Shown: positions 15,057 through 22,893, counted from the first letter of the stretch. The stretch is 38,752 bases of DNA from Gallibacter sp963634825 (GCA_963634825.1 CAVHCP010000012.1:1-38752); one strand, 5' to 3'. Program-made: numbers and translations. Notes: a model not told the origin generated them from the letters alone.

Positions 15057-16994
15057 ATGATAAAAATGAAACGCAGTATGAAAAATGCAATAGTCGGAGT
15101 TCTCATTGCAGTAATGTGCGTAAGCATGGGTTTTACGATGAGCTTCGCGGCAAAAAATTCCTCCCAAGGAGGGCAGATGGGGCAACCGCCAAGCGTGCAA
15201 AGCGGGCAAGAGCAGGGCGGGAACTCATCACAACAGGACAATTCGCAAAGCGGGGATTCATCATCGCAGCAGGACAATTCGCAGGGCAATTCGTCATCTG
15301 ATACGCAAACGCAAGGTCAGCCACCGGAAAAACCATCCGGGGATCAAGGTGGCAACTCAGACCAGGGCAGTAGCTCAGGACAAGACAGCAACAATAGTAG
15401 TAATAACAACAATCAAAGCGGAGACTCAAATAATCAGAGCGGACAAAATGCTCAGCAGGGCGGACAGTCAGGAGATATGCAGCAAGGTCAAGGCGGACAA
15501 CAGGATGGACAACAAGGTGGAATGCAGCAGGGACAAGGTGGCCCCGGTGGAGAAACGACAATTGGTACAGGCTATAAGGTTGCTTTCGGCATAGAAGCTC
15601 TCATAACATCACTTCTTGTAATGTACTTGATAATGTCTCGAGGAAATAAAAAAGGCTTCAAAGAAACTTTTATAAATAGAGACAAGATAGTTATAATGAT
15701 ACTTGCAACAGTTGTTATGACAGGGGGACTTACTTGCACCGAAAACTTGTTAGCAAAAAACTGTTTCTCGGGCGGTCAGCAAACTACACAAGTGCAACAA
15801 GCTTCATATAGTGCAAGCACTGAGATAACCGAAGACGCTACATTGACGGGGCAAACCTTTACATCGTCTAATAGCGATGAAAACGCACTTTTAGTAAATG
15901 GCGACGGGATCAAAGTAGATATATCGGATTCGACAGTCAAAAAGACAGGTGATTCTGACGGCGGAGACAACACGAGTTTTTATGGTACAAACTCAGGTGT
16001 GACAGCAAAGAGCGGAGCGAATCTTACGCTTAGCGATATGACAATTACAACCGATGCGACAGGAGCCAATGGTGTATTTTGCTACGGCGGGTCGGCAACA
16101 ACCAATAATTCGTCGGGCGACGGCACAACTGTAACTATAAGCGATTCAACTATCACGACTACAAAGGATAACTCGGGCGGTATTATGACAACAGGTGGTG
16201 GCGTGATGAAAGCAAAAAATCTGACAGTCAAAACGGCAGGGACATCATCAGCAGCGATTAGAACTGACCGTGGTGGCGGAAATGTGACAGTCGAAAAGGG
16301 CACATATACTACTACAGGTAAGGGCTCTCCGGCGGTGTATTCCACAGCGGATGTCACAGTTAAGAGTGCGAAGCTGATAGCAAAGGCTTCTGAAGGTGTT
16401 GTAATCGAAGGAAAGAACAGTGTCACTTTAGAGGATGTGGATCTTGTTGATACCAACAATGAGCTAAATGGACAGTCTACAACTTACAAAAATATATTTC
16501 TCTATCAGTCGATGAGTGGAGATGCGGATGAAGGAACTTCCGAATTCACAGCTACTGATTGCAATATTACAACTAATAAGGGCGATACATTTTATGTAAC
16601 AAATACGACAGCCAAGATCATTCTCGAAAATAACAAGATAACAAACAAGGACAATGATGGCAGCTTCTTGAGAGTACAAAAGGACTCTTGGGGAAATGAA
16701 GGCTCAAACGGTGGAGATGTGACACTTGAGATGAAGGATCAAAAGGCGATAGGCGATATCATCGTTGATTCGATTTCGACTTTAGCAATGGAGCTGACAG
16801 ACGGATCGTATTATGAAGGTACAATCAATGGTGATAATGATGCCGAGTCAATCACATTAACGCTTGACAAGAGCTCAAAGATAAAGCTAACAGGCGACAG
16901 CTATGTTACAAAGCTCGATAATGCGGACTCAAGTAACAGCAACATCGATTTCAACGGCTATACACTATATGTAAATGGTAAGGCTGTAAATTAG
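15057..16994 (+). CDS. Secreted low-complexity and beta-helix-like protein, unknown
   Basis: A 645-residue surface protein. Residues 1-32 form a signal peptide or anchor ending near MSFAA. Residues 33-168 are an extreme Gln/Ser/Gly/Asn-rich low-complexity tract with imperfect repeats (QQDNSQSGDSSSQQDNSQ; GGQQDGQQGGMQQGQGG). Two hydrophobic segments follow at about 174-193 and 211-231. The rest (250-645) is Thr/Ser/Asp/Asn-rich with repeating short strands of the kind VTISDSTI, LTVKTAG, VTVEKGTY, suggesting a right-handed beta-helix like adhesins or polysaccharide-active proteins. No catalytic motif is recognised and there is no LPXTG. GGAAAGGA precedes ATGs at 15057 and 15066; either could be the start. 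GC is higher and base use differs from neighbours owing to the repeats. Confidence 0.85.
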   Translation: MIKMKRSMKNAIVGVLIAVMCVSMGFTMSFAAKNSSQGGQMGQPPSVQSGQEQGGNSSQQDNSQSGDSSSQQDNSQGNSSSDTQTQGQPPEKPSGDQGGNSDQGSSSGQDSNNSSNNNNQSGDSNNQSGQNAQQGGQSGDMQQGQGGQQDGQQGGMQQGQGGPGGETTIGTGYKVAFGIEALITSLLVMYLIMSRGNKKGFKETFINRDKIVIMILATVVMTGGLTCTENLLAKNCFSGGQQTTQVQQASYSASTEITEDATLTGQTFTSSNSDENALLVNGDGIKVDISDSTVKKTGDSDGGDNTSFYGTNSGVTAKSGANLTLSDMTITTDATGANGVFCYGGSATTNNSSGDGTTVTISDSTITTTKDNSGGIMTTGGGVMKAKNLTVKTAGTSSAAIRTDRGGGNVTVEKGTYTTTGKGSPAVYSTADVTVKSAKLIAKASEGVVIEGKNSVTLEDVDLVDTNNELNGQSTTYKNIFLYQSMSGDADEGTSEFTATDCNITTNKGDTFYVTNTTAKIILENNKITNKDNDGSFLRVQKDSWGNEGSNGGDVTLEMKDQKAIGDIIVDSISTLAMELTDGSYYEGTINGDNDAESITLTLDKSSKIKLTGDSYVTKLDNADSSNSNIDFNGYTLYVNGKAVN

Positions 16995-17060
16995 GGGCAT
17001 TCGTCAAATTGTGTAGGCGAGAAAGCATAATCGCATAAAAGAAAATAAAAATTAAATTAC

Positions 17061-17097
17061 AAAAGGCAACAGATCTTAACGAATTGTTGCCTTTTTA
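17061..17097. terminator. Bidirectional terminator between secreted protein and dtxR-like gene
   Basis: AAAGGCAACA pairs with TGTTGCCTTT around a 13-base loop and is flanked by A runs on the left and T runs on the right, so it can stop both the plus-strand gene ending at 16994 and the minus-strand gene ending at 17152. Confidence 0.85.
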
Positions 17098-17151
17098 TTT
17101 CATAAAACCTTTGCTATGTTCACGGAACATTTCTCCGAATGGACAAATGTT

Positions 17152-17517
17152 TTATTTTATATTGAAATGCTTTTTGAGCGCGTTGAAGCTCTCGTCGCTT
17201 ATGCCATGCTCGAGCTTGCAAGCATCCTCATAAGCGGTAGTATCTTTGACGCCAAGAGAAATTAAGATTTGAGCTATTGCCTGATGTTTTTCGTAGATAT
17301 CCTTCGCAATAGACATTCCCTTATCTGTAAGAGTTATGTAGTTGTTATCATCAACGACGATATACTCGTTTTCTTTAAATTGCTTTATAACAGAGGACAC
17401 TGTAGGGCGCGAATAACCAAAATAATTACAAATGTCAGTTGCCCGTACATGTTCAAGCTTATCGCCTAAAACAAGGATTGCCTCAAGATAGTTTTCGCCG
17501 GATTCTTTTATCTGCAT
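17152..17517 (-). CDS. DtxR/MntR-family metal-dependent repressor (short form)
   Basis: From the ATG at 17517, with GGGAGGTC eight bases upstream, the protein has 121 residues. An N-terminal winged HTH (ATDICNYFGYSRPTVSSVIKQFKENEYI, then YITLTDKGMSIA) leads to a metal-binding and dimer region with the family pattern YEDACKLEHGISDESFNALKKHF. It lacks the C-terminal SH3-like domain of full DtxR/IdeR and is nearest to short MntR-like forms. It diverges from the feo operon, whose promoter carries two inverted-repeat sites, so I infer an iron-responsive repressor of feo. Fe or Mn specificity is not decided by sequence. Confidence 0.88.
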   Translation of the reverse strand: MQIKESGENYLEAILVLGDKLEHVRATDICNYFGYSRPTVSSVIKQFKENEYIVVDDNNYITLTDKGMSIAKDIYEKHQAIAQILISLGVKDTTAYEDACKLEHGISDESFNALKKHFNIK

Positions 17518-17538
17518 AATTAGACCTCCCATGTTAGA

Positions 17539-17553
17539 TGCGACTAAGTCGCA
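17539..17553. repeat. Inverted repeat upstream of dtxR-like gene
   Basis: TGCGACTAAGTCGCA is a perfect 7-bp-arm palindrome around one A, about 22 bases before the regulator start. It could be an autoregulatory operator or a leader hairpin. Confidence 0.5.
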
Positions 17554-17629
17554 AGTGATTATCTAAAAGTAGTATATAACAAAATTTGAGATTTTCAAAA
17601 TAAATTTTGAGGAAATTACGCAAATGTAG

Positions 17630-17658
17630 TTGACAGTATAGTTAGTAGATGCTAACAT
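17630..17658 (+). promoter_or_regulatory. feo promoter
   Basis: A perfect TTGACA (17630-17635), 17-base spacer and TAACAT (17653-17658). The spacer and -10 are covered by the first inverted-repeat operator at 17641-17656, so repressor binding would exclude RNA polymerase. Confidence 0.75.
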
Positions 17659-17682
17659 ATCAATGTGTTAGTTAGTGCTAAT
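17641..17682. promoter_or_regulatory. Two DtxR-type operator repeats at the feo promoter
   Basis: GTTAGTAGATGCTAAC (17641-17656) and GTTAGTTAGTGCTAAT (17667-17682) are near-identical 16-mers with TTAG...CTAA inverted ends, spaced 26 bases centre to centre. They resemble the TTAG/CTAA ends of DtxR/IdeR boxes and lie on and just after the -10 of the feo promoter. Binding by the adjacent repressor is inferred. Confidence 0.7.
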
Positions 17683-17713
17683 ATTTTTATTTGCAGGAAA
17701 GAAGGACAAAAAG

Positions 17714-17926
17714 ATGATGCCATTAGCAGTATTAGATATGGGCAAGGATGTACTTATAAAAAAGGTTGGCGGCAATTCGGATGTAAAGCTTCACCTTGAA
17801 AATCTTGGTTTTGTGCCGGGAGCAGAGGTGAAGGTAATTTCGAGCCAAGGTGGTAATTTCATCGTAAATGTCAAGGGAACACGAGTAGCCATAAGCAGAG
17901 AAATGGCCGTAAAAATAATGATTTGA
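17714..17926 (+). CDS. feoA: Ferrous iron transport protein FeoA (first copy)
   Basis: FeoA is a small SH3-like cytoplasmic protein that assists FeoB. The 70-residue frame from the ATGATG at 17714 has MMPLAVLDMGKD, the family core HLENLGFVPGAEVKVIS and the end GTRVAISREMAVKIMI. GGAAAGAAGGAC is the ribosome site; the in-frame ATA/TTG leader upstream is not needed. It is the first gene behind the iron-regulated promoter and is followed by a second feoA. Confidence 0.9.
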   Translation: MMPLAVLDMGKDVLIKKVGGNSDVKLHLENLGFVPGAEVKVISSQGGNFIVNVKGTRVAISREMAVKIMI

Positions 17927-18003
17927 TAAAAAAGTCTTGTTTATAAAAAAGAAAATAGAGCATATATAATGTGCAGAGATATTTTGGAGGAGGGAGGTTA
18001 ATA

Positions 18004-18225
18004 ATGAGAACGCTCAAGGAAGTAAAAATCGGCGAAACCGTAACTGTTAAAAAAATTAATGGCGAAGGAGCTGTCAAAAGAAGAATAATGGATATGGGGA
18101 TTACAAAAAATGCCGAAATCACAGTTAGGAAAGTAGCTCCGCTCGGAGATCCGATGGAGGTTACAGTTAGGGGATACGAACTATCTGTCAGAAAGCATGA
18201 TGCAGAAAAGATAGAAGTAGAATAA
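18004..18225 (+). CDS. feoA: Ferrous iron transport protein FeoA (second copy)
   Basis: A second 73-residue FeoA-like protein, starting MRTLKEVKIGETVTVKKI and containing RRIMDMGITKNAEITVRKVAPLGDPMEV and the end YELSVRKHDAEKIEV, which are the classical FeoA motifs. GGAGGAGGGAGG lies just before the ATG. It is more typical of FeoA than the first copy. Tandem feoA genes before feoB are common in clostridia. Confidence 0.93.
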   Translation: MRTLKEVKIGETVTVKKINGEGAVKRRIMDMGITKNAEITVRKVAPLGDPMEVTVRGYELSVRKHDAEKIEVE

Positions 18226-18235
18226 TGAATAACAG

Positions 18236-18264
18236 TTTTGCAGAGTACGCTCTGTAAAATTTTT
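18236..18264 (+). terminator. Attenuator-like hairpin between feoA and feoB
   Basis: TTTTGCAGAG and CTCTGTAAAA form a 10-bp stem with one G-T pair around a TACG loop, followed by five T. It lies inside the feo operon, 11 bases after feoA and 40 before feoB, so it could lower feoB expression relative to feoA. Weak as a terminator because half of the stem is A-T. Confidence 0.5.
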
Positions 18265-18304
18265 GGCCATAATGTTAGGCAAAGCTAATGAAAGGAAGTA
18301 AGAA

Positions 18305-20725
18305 ATGAGTTTAAAAATTGCATTGGCCGGAAACCCAAATGCGGGTAAAACGACCCTATTCAACGCTCTTACAGGCTCTAACCAATTTGTTGGAAACTGG
18401 CCGGGCGTAACAGTAGAGAAAAAGGAAGGAAAGCTCAAGGGAAATAAGGAGATTGCAATTGTCGATCTACCCGGTATTTATTCGCTTTCCCCTTATACGC
18501 TTGAAGAGGTTATAGCAAGAGATTACTTGCTCGAAGAAAAACCGGATGTGCTTCTAAATATCATAGATGGTACAAATCTTGAGAGAAACCTCTATTTGAC
18601 AACACAGCTCGCAGAGCTCGGTATACCGATGATCGTTGCAATAAATATGATGGATGTTGTCAATAAAAATGGAGACAAAATAGATACAGAAAGACTTAGC
18701 AAGGAGCTTGGCTGCACAGTAATGCCAATTTCGGCGCTAAAGGGAACAGGCATCAAGGAGATTGCGCAAAAGGCAGTTGAACTTGGCGAGGCAGGTGGCA
18801 AAAAAGTGCCAAAACACAAGTTTGGAGGAGCAGTAGAGCATGCACTTGCACATATTGAAGAGCTTGCGCTTCACGATATGCCTGAGGAAATCCAAAAGTG
18901 GTATGCCATCAAGCTTTTTGAGAGAGACGAAAAGGTAAAAGAAAAACTAAACCTTGAACCAGAGGTGCTTGAGCATATCGAAAAGGATATTGTAGCTTGC
19001 GAAGAGGAGCTTGATGACGATGCAGAGAGTATCATCACAGGAGAACGTTACAATTATATAGGTTCGATTATAGATCATTGCTATAAGAGAAAAAATAAAG
19101 GTGGGCTTTCCACTTCTGATAAGATCGATAGAGTTATTACAAACAGGTGGCTTGGACTTCCGATATTTGCGGCTATTATGATAGTTGTTTACTATATTTC
19201 GGTAAGTACGGTCGGAGCTTGGGCAACAGATTGGACAAATGACGGATTGTTTGGCGACGGTTTTTATCTTGGTGGCGGTAAAGCAAGCTATGAGGAAGCT
19301 GTCGGAGAGTATGACAATGCACAGACAGAAATTGATGCCTTTGTTGCGGCAGCAGAAAAGCAAGGAGTAGATCCCGAGTCTGCAACGACGCTCACAGCAG
19401 AAGCAACCTTTTATGATGATGAAGGCGAAGTGGACAGCACAAAAGCCGTGACATATGAGGTATATCAGGATGCGCTCAAGGTGCAAGAGCCTGAGCATTC
19501 GGATTATGGCACATGGGTTCCGGGAATTCCTACAATTATAGGTAATGGACTTGATAAGATAGGTGCAGGAGATACATGGGTATCAGCACTGGTGCTTGAC
19601 GGTATCGTTGCCGGTGTCGGAGCAGTCCTTGGATTTGTACCTCAGATGTTGGTATTGTTTATATTCTTGGCATTCCTTGAGGGCTGTGGTTATATGGCAA
19701 GGGTTGCTTTCATAATGGATAGAATCTTCAGAAAGTTTGGACTATCAGGAAAATCATTCATACCTATGCTAATAGGTACAGGTTGCGGAGTTCCGGGCAT
19801 TATGGCATCGAGAACTATTGAAAATGAGCGTGACCGCAGGATGACTGTAATGACAACAACATTTATACCTTGCGGAGCGAAGCTTCCTATCATTGCGCTG
19901 ATCGCAGGTGCGCTGTTTGATAAAGCGTGGTGGGTTGCACCGTCGGCATATTTTATAGGTGTTGCGGCAATAGTTATTTCGGGTATCATCCTAAAGAAGA
20001 CAAAGATGTTTGCAGGCGAAGTTGCGCCATTTGTAATGGAGCTTCCTGCATACCACTTACCAACAGTAGGTAGCGTGCTCAGATCGATGTGGGAGCGTGG
20101 CTGGTCATTCATCAAGAAAGCCGGCACAATCATCTTGCTTTCGACTATCGTACTCTGGTTCTTGATGAACTACGGATTTACAGACGGTGGATTTGGCTCA
20201 ACTGATGTACAAGACAGCTTGCTTGCTTCTATCGGAAATGGCATCGCTTGGATATTTATACCTCTTGGCTGGGGCACTTGGAGAGCTGCAGTTGCGGCAG
20301 TTACAGGCCTTATCGCAAAGGAAAATGTTGTAGGAACTTTCGGAGTGCTTTACGCAAGCATGGAAGTTGCAGAAAACGGCTGGCAGATTTGGAGCAACAT
20401 GGCAAACGAATTTACACAGGTAGCGGCATATTCGTTCCTCGTATTTAACCTGCTTTGTGCACCATGCTTTGCTGCGATGGGAGCTATTAAGAGAGAAATG
20501 AACAACCGTAAGTGGTTCTGGTTTGCAATCGGATATCAATGTATATTTGCATATATGATAGCGCTTTGTGTATACCAGTTTGGCACACTATTTGCAACAG
20601 GTACATTTAGTCCATTTGTAATAGCTGCGGTAGCAATAGTTGCACTGCTTGTATACTTGCTTGTAAGACCTGACAAAAATTCGCTCGACGCACAAGAGAA
20701 AAGACTAAAGGGTGCAAAGGCGTAA
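18305..20725 (+). CDS. feoB: Ferrous iron transporter FeoB
   Basis: FeoB is the GTPase-linked membrane permease for Fe(II). The 806-residue protein has an N-terminal G domain with GNPNAGKT (8-15), DLPGIYSL and NMMD, a helical domain, then the membrane part with two Gate motifs including GTGCGVPGIMASRTIENERDRRMTV, and FIPCGAKLPIIALIAGALF. Unusually, the first external loop carries about 80 extra residues (about 319-400), acidic and Ala-rich (AVGEYDNAQTEIDAFVAAAEKQ), not present in Escherichia coli FeoB. GAAAGGAAG precedes the ATG. Confidence 0.96.
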   Translation: MSLKIALAGNPNAGKTTLFNALTGSNQFVGNWPGVTVEKKEGKLKGNKEIAIVDLPGIYSLSPYTLEEVIARDYLLEEKPDVLLNIIDGTNLERNLYLTTQLAELGIPMIVAINMMDVVNKNGDKIDTERLSKELGCTVMPISALKGTGIKEIAQKAVELGEAGGKKVPKHKFGGAVEHALAHIEELALHDMPEEIQKWYAIKLFERDEKVKEKLNLEPEVLEHIEKDIVACEEELDDDAESIITGERYNYIGSIIDHCYKRKNKGGLSTSDKIDRVITNRWLGLPIFAAIMIVVYYISVSTVGAWATDWTNDGLFGDGFYLGGGKASYEEAVGEYDNAQTEIDAFVAAAEKQGVDPESATTLTAEATFYDDEGEVDSTKAVTYEVYQDALKVQEPEHSDYGTWVPGIPTIIGNGLDKIGAGDTWVSALVLDGIVAGVGAVLGFVPQMLVLFIFLAFLEGCGYMARVAFIMDRIFRKFGLSGKSFIPMLIGTGCGVPGIMASRTIENERDRRMTVMTTTFIPCGAKLPIIALIAGALFDKAWWVAPSAYFIGVAAIVISGIILKKTKMFAGEVAPFVMELPAYHLPTVGSVLRSMWERGWSFIKKAGTIILLSTIVLWFLMNYGFTDGGFGSTDVQDSLLASIGNGIAWIFIPLGWGTWRAAVAAVTGLIAKENVVGTFGVLYASMEVAENGWQIWSNMANEFTQVAAYSFLVFNLLCAPCFAAMGAIKREMNNRKWFWFAIGYQCIFAYMIALCVYQFGTLFATGTFSPFVIAAVAIVALLVYLLVRPDKNSLDAQEKRLKGAKA

Positions 20726-20755
20726 GTAAAGACAAGGGCCAAAGGAGAAATTGAA

Positions 20756-20956
20756 ATGGGAACCATAATAGTAGCACTAATTGTTTTAGCAATATGTGTG
20801 GCGATAGTAGCGGGAATGGTAAAAAAGAAAAAAGAAGGAAAGAGTGTTCTTTGCGGTGTTGACTGTAAATCGTGCGCAGGTGCTTGCAATTGCGAGGTTG
20901 CGGCGCAGGAGCTTCGAAAAATCGAAGAGGAAATCAAAAACGAAAAACAGAAGTAA
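20756..20956 (+). CDS. FeoB-associated Cys-rich membrane protein
   Basis: A 66-residue protein: one N-terminal membrane helix (IIVALIVLAICVAIVAGMV), a Lys-rich stretch, then LCGVDCKSCAGACNC with five Cys, and a charged C-terminal helix. This is the pattern of the small FeoB-associated family that replaces FeoC in many Firmicutes. It follows feoB by 30 bases with an AAAGGAGAAATTGAA ribosome site. A role in iron-sulfur sensing or handing iron to or from FeoB is inferred from context. Confidence 0.88.
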   Translation: MGTIIVALIVLAICVAIVAGMVKKKKEGKSVLCGVDCKSCAGACNCEVAAQELRKIEEEIKNEKQK

Positions 20957-20987
20957 CATTTTTAAATTCAAAAAGAGGTTGTTTAGA

Positions 20988-21512
20988 ATGGAAATCAGAA
21001 AAGCACAGGAAGCTGATATTGACGGTATCGAAAAAATTTATAACAGAGTTCATGACAACGAAGAAAAGGGGCTGTCAACTGTTGGTTGGATTCGCGATGT
21101 GTACCCTACCAGAAAAACAGCGGAAGATGCCATAAATCGTGGAGATCTATTTGTTATGGTAGATGACAATAAGTCTGTTGCGGTGGCGGTCATCAATCAG
21201 CTTCAGGGTCCTGAATACAAGAATGCCGAATGGAAGTGCGACGTATCTAAGGAGGAAGTTATGGTACTGCATGGTCTTGCTGTAGATCCCTTGGAAAAGG
21301 GCAAAGGCTTCGGACGAGCATTTGTCGCATTTTATGAGAACTATGCTAAGCAACACGGCAGTCTTGCACTGCGTATGGACACTAATGTAACAAATGTCAG
21401 AGCGCGGAAACTTTACTGCTCTCTGGGGTATGAAGAAATTGGAATTGTATCTTGCAACTTCAACGGTATTCCCGATGTGAAGTTGGTGTGCTTTGAGAAA
21501 AGCCTTGGATAA
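20988..21512 (+). CDS. GNAT-family N-acetyltransferase
   Basis: A 174-residue protein starting at the ATG at 20988 (AGAGGTT seven bases or so upstream). It has the GNAT pattern: MEIRKAQEADIDGIEKIYNRV, the acetyl-CoA loop VDPLEKGKGFGRAFVAFYENYAK and TNVTNVRARKLYCSLGYEEIG. The substrate cannot be told. Although 31 bases after the iron operon, its function need not be related. Immediately after the stop begins the first copy of the 90-bp repeat, so its 3' border is a recombination scar. Confidence 0.9.
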   Translation: MEIRKAQEADIDGIEKIYNRVHDNEEKGLSTVGWIRDVYPTRKTAEDAINRGDLFVMVDDNKSVAVAVINQLQGPEYKNAEWKCDVSKEEVMVLHGLAVDPLEKGKGFGRAFVAFYENYAKQHGSLALRMDTNVTNVRARKLYCSLGYEEIGIVSCNFNGIPDVKLVCFEKSLG

Positions 21513-21527
21513 ATATTTGCATTTTTA

Positions 21528-21617
21528 CTATTTACTATATTTGCAAGCGGAGAAAGAATAGATAAGGTGCTACATAAATAAAGAAAATATAAAAACCGCC
21601 ACAGGGCGGTTTTTTAG
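21528..21617 (+). repeat. 90-bp exact direct repeat, copy 1 (gene 3' end plus terminator)
   Basis: Bases 21528-21617 are identical to 22776-22865 (offset 1248), and similarity extends to 21515 with two mismatches. In copy 2 the sequence encodes the last residues and stop of the membrane protein at 22385 and its terminator; here it follows the acetyltransferase and is a non-coding remnant. It indicates that another copy of that gene once lay here. Confidence 0.9.
21591..21615 (+). terminator. Terminator after acetyltransferase (repeat copy 1)
   Basis: CCGCC, ACAG loop, GGCGG and six T, preceded by five A. Identical to the terminator at 22839-22863. Confidence 0.9.
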
Positions 21618-21695
21618 AATGGTAAGATTTATGTAAGGGCTACTGACTGTGAGGGGAAAGAAGTCTTGCCTCGGCGCGATCACGCATAAATATAT

Positions 21696-21724
21696 TTGAG
21701 TTTGCATAAACATGTTGATATAAT
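21696..21724 (+). promoter_or_regulatory. Promoter for the small secreted/membrane gene pair
   Basis: TTGAGT (21696-21701), 17-base spacer and perfect TATAAT (21719-21724), about 70 bases before the ATG at 21793. The 280-base gap from 21513 to 21792 holds otherwise only the repeat and terminator. Confidence 0.7.
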
Positions 21725-21792
21725 GTATTGTGTAATGCTATCATGATAGAAAGGGAGAATTGGCACATCAATTAAGTAGAGGGGGAGTTTTT

Positions 21793-22388
21793 ATGAAAAA
21801 GTTTAAAAAGCTAAACGTTTCTATATGTGTTATGGTTGCTATATTGCTAATATGTGCTTCTATTCCTGTGGTGAACGCAAAAGCAATGGATGAAAATGGA
21901 GCCATTTCTGTGGATGAAACCTTAGTCAATTCTATTAGAAATTCAAAAAAAGCGCACATTATGCGGGGCGAAAATGTTATTTCTAAAGTAGAAAATGGTG
22001 CAAAAGACTATGTGAATTTTGACGCGAGTTCTAAAAAATATATAAAAACATGCGATGTATATACAATTAAAAATACTAGTCCTTGCGCTATGGGTAATGA
22101 GGTTGAAACGATTGTTACAGATATCGAACTCACAAATGCAGGACAGAAAAAAATGGGGATTACAACAGCAAGCTCAGGAGGAACATTATATAAAAATGGT
22201 CGTCAGCCACACCGACAAAATTACAAACTGTTAATACAAACGGGATAGATAGATATTATGCAACAAATGGTGTAGGAGCAGTAGGAGGGCAGTTAAAAGT
22301 TACATATGGCGGAACAAATAAAAATTCGCAAGTCACATATACAGTTGAATTAAATGTTTGTGTTGCATCGGGAGGATTCGCAAGATGA
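21793..22388 (+). pseudogene. Secreted protein of unknown family, frameshifted
   Basis: The ATG at 21793 (GTAGAGGGGG ribosome site) starts a signal peptide (KKLNVSICVMVAILLICASIPVVNAKA) and runs to a stop at 22248. Another frame, open from 22194 to the TGA at 22386-22388, continues with protein-like sequence (TKLQTVNTNGIDRYY... GAVGGQLKVTYGG). One added A in the run at 22192-22196 joins them into a product of about 198 residues. The joined frame ends in an ATGA overlap with the next gene, which shows it was the original C-terminus. No family recognised; mature part is Thr/Asn/Gly-rich and beta-like. Confidence 0.7.
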
Positions 22389-22813
22389 AGGACAATTTAA
22401 AAAGGAATATTCCAATTATTGGATTTATAATAGCGATGATAGTATTTCCGCTACTCTTACAGGGCGTAATGAATCTTAGAGAGAAAGCCGTAACTCATTT
22501 TAATGAGCAATTTTCGGGTATGGAATATATTTATATGGCAAACTTACTGCTTGCGATAGTGACCGGAGTTTTCATTCTTTCTTCAATTTACTTTATTAAA
22601 GGAGTAATCGAAGGTTCATTAAAGGCAGGATTGATTATAACTATAGTGCAACTTTTAATATTATTGTTTCCACTAATATTTAATAACTCAGGTACACTTG
22701 GAGTTATGCAGATTTCTTTCGAAATAATATCAAGCATACCATTTATAATTGGGATAGTCACAATTTGTATTTTTTCTATTTACTATATTTGCAAGCGGAG
22801 AAAGAATAGATAA
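22385..22813 (+). CDS. Small four-helix membrane protein, unknown
   Basis: 142 residues from the ATG at 22385, with GGGAGGATT ahead of it. Four hydrophobic segments are visible (about 10-30, 51-73, 77-98, 110-135), with a basic C-terminus ICKRRKNR. I do not recognise a family. It overlaps the frameshifted secreted gene by ATGA, so the pair is coupled. A processing, transport or immunity role for the secreted partner is only a guess. Its last codons and terminator are duplicated upstream at 21528-21617. Confidence 0.75.
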   Translation: MKDNLKRNIPIIGFIIAMIVFPLLLQGVMNLREKAVTHFNEQFSGMEYIYMANLLLAIVTGVFILSSIYFIKGVIEGSLKAGLIITIVQLLILLFPLIFNNSGTLGVMQISFEIISSIPFIIGIVTICIFSIYYICKRRKNR

Positions 22814-22865
22814 GGTGCTACATAAATAAAGAAAATATAAAAACCGCCACAGGGCGGTTTTTTAG
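22776..22865 (+). repeat. 90-bp exact direct repeat, copy 2
   Basis: Second copy of 21528-21617. Here it is functional: it contains the end of the membrane-protein gene and its terminator. Confidence 0.9.
22839..22863 (+). terminator. Terminator after small membrane protein (repeat copy 2)
   Basis: Same CCGCC-ACAG-GGCGG hairpin with six T as in copy 1, separating the gene pair from the phosphate operon. Confidence 0.9.
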
Positions 22866-22893
22866 TGTTTTTAATAAAATAAACCCTTTTTTT

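Noticed and set aside
15116..15594. Several alternative frames inside the low-complexity part of the secreted gene
   Set aside because: They arise from repeat composition; only the 15057-16994 frame has a signal peptide, ribosome site and full length.
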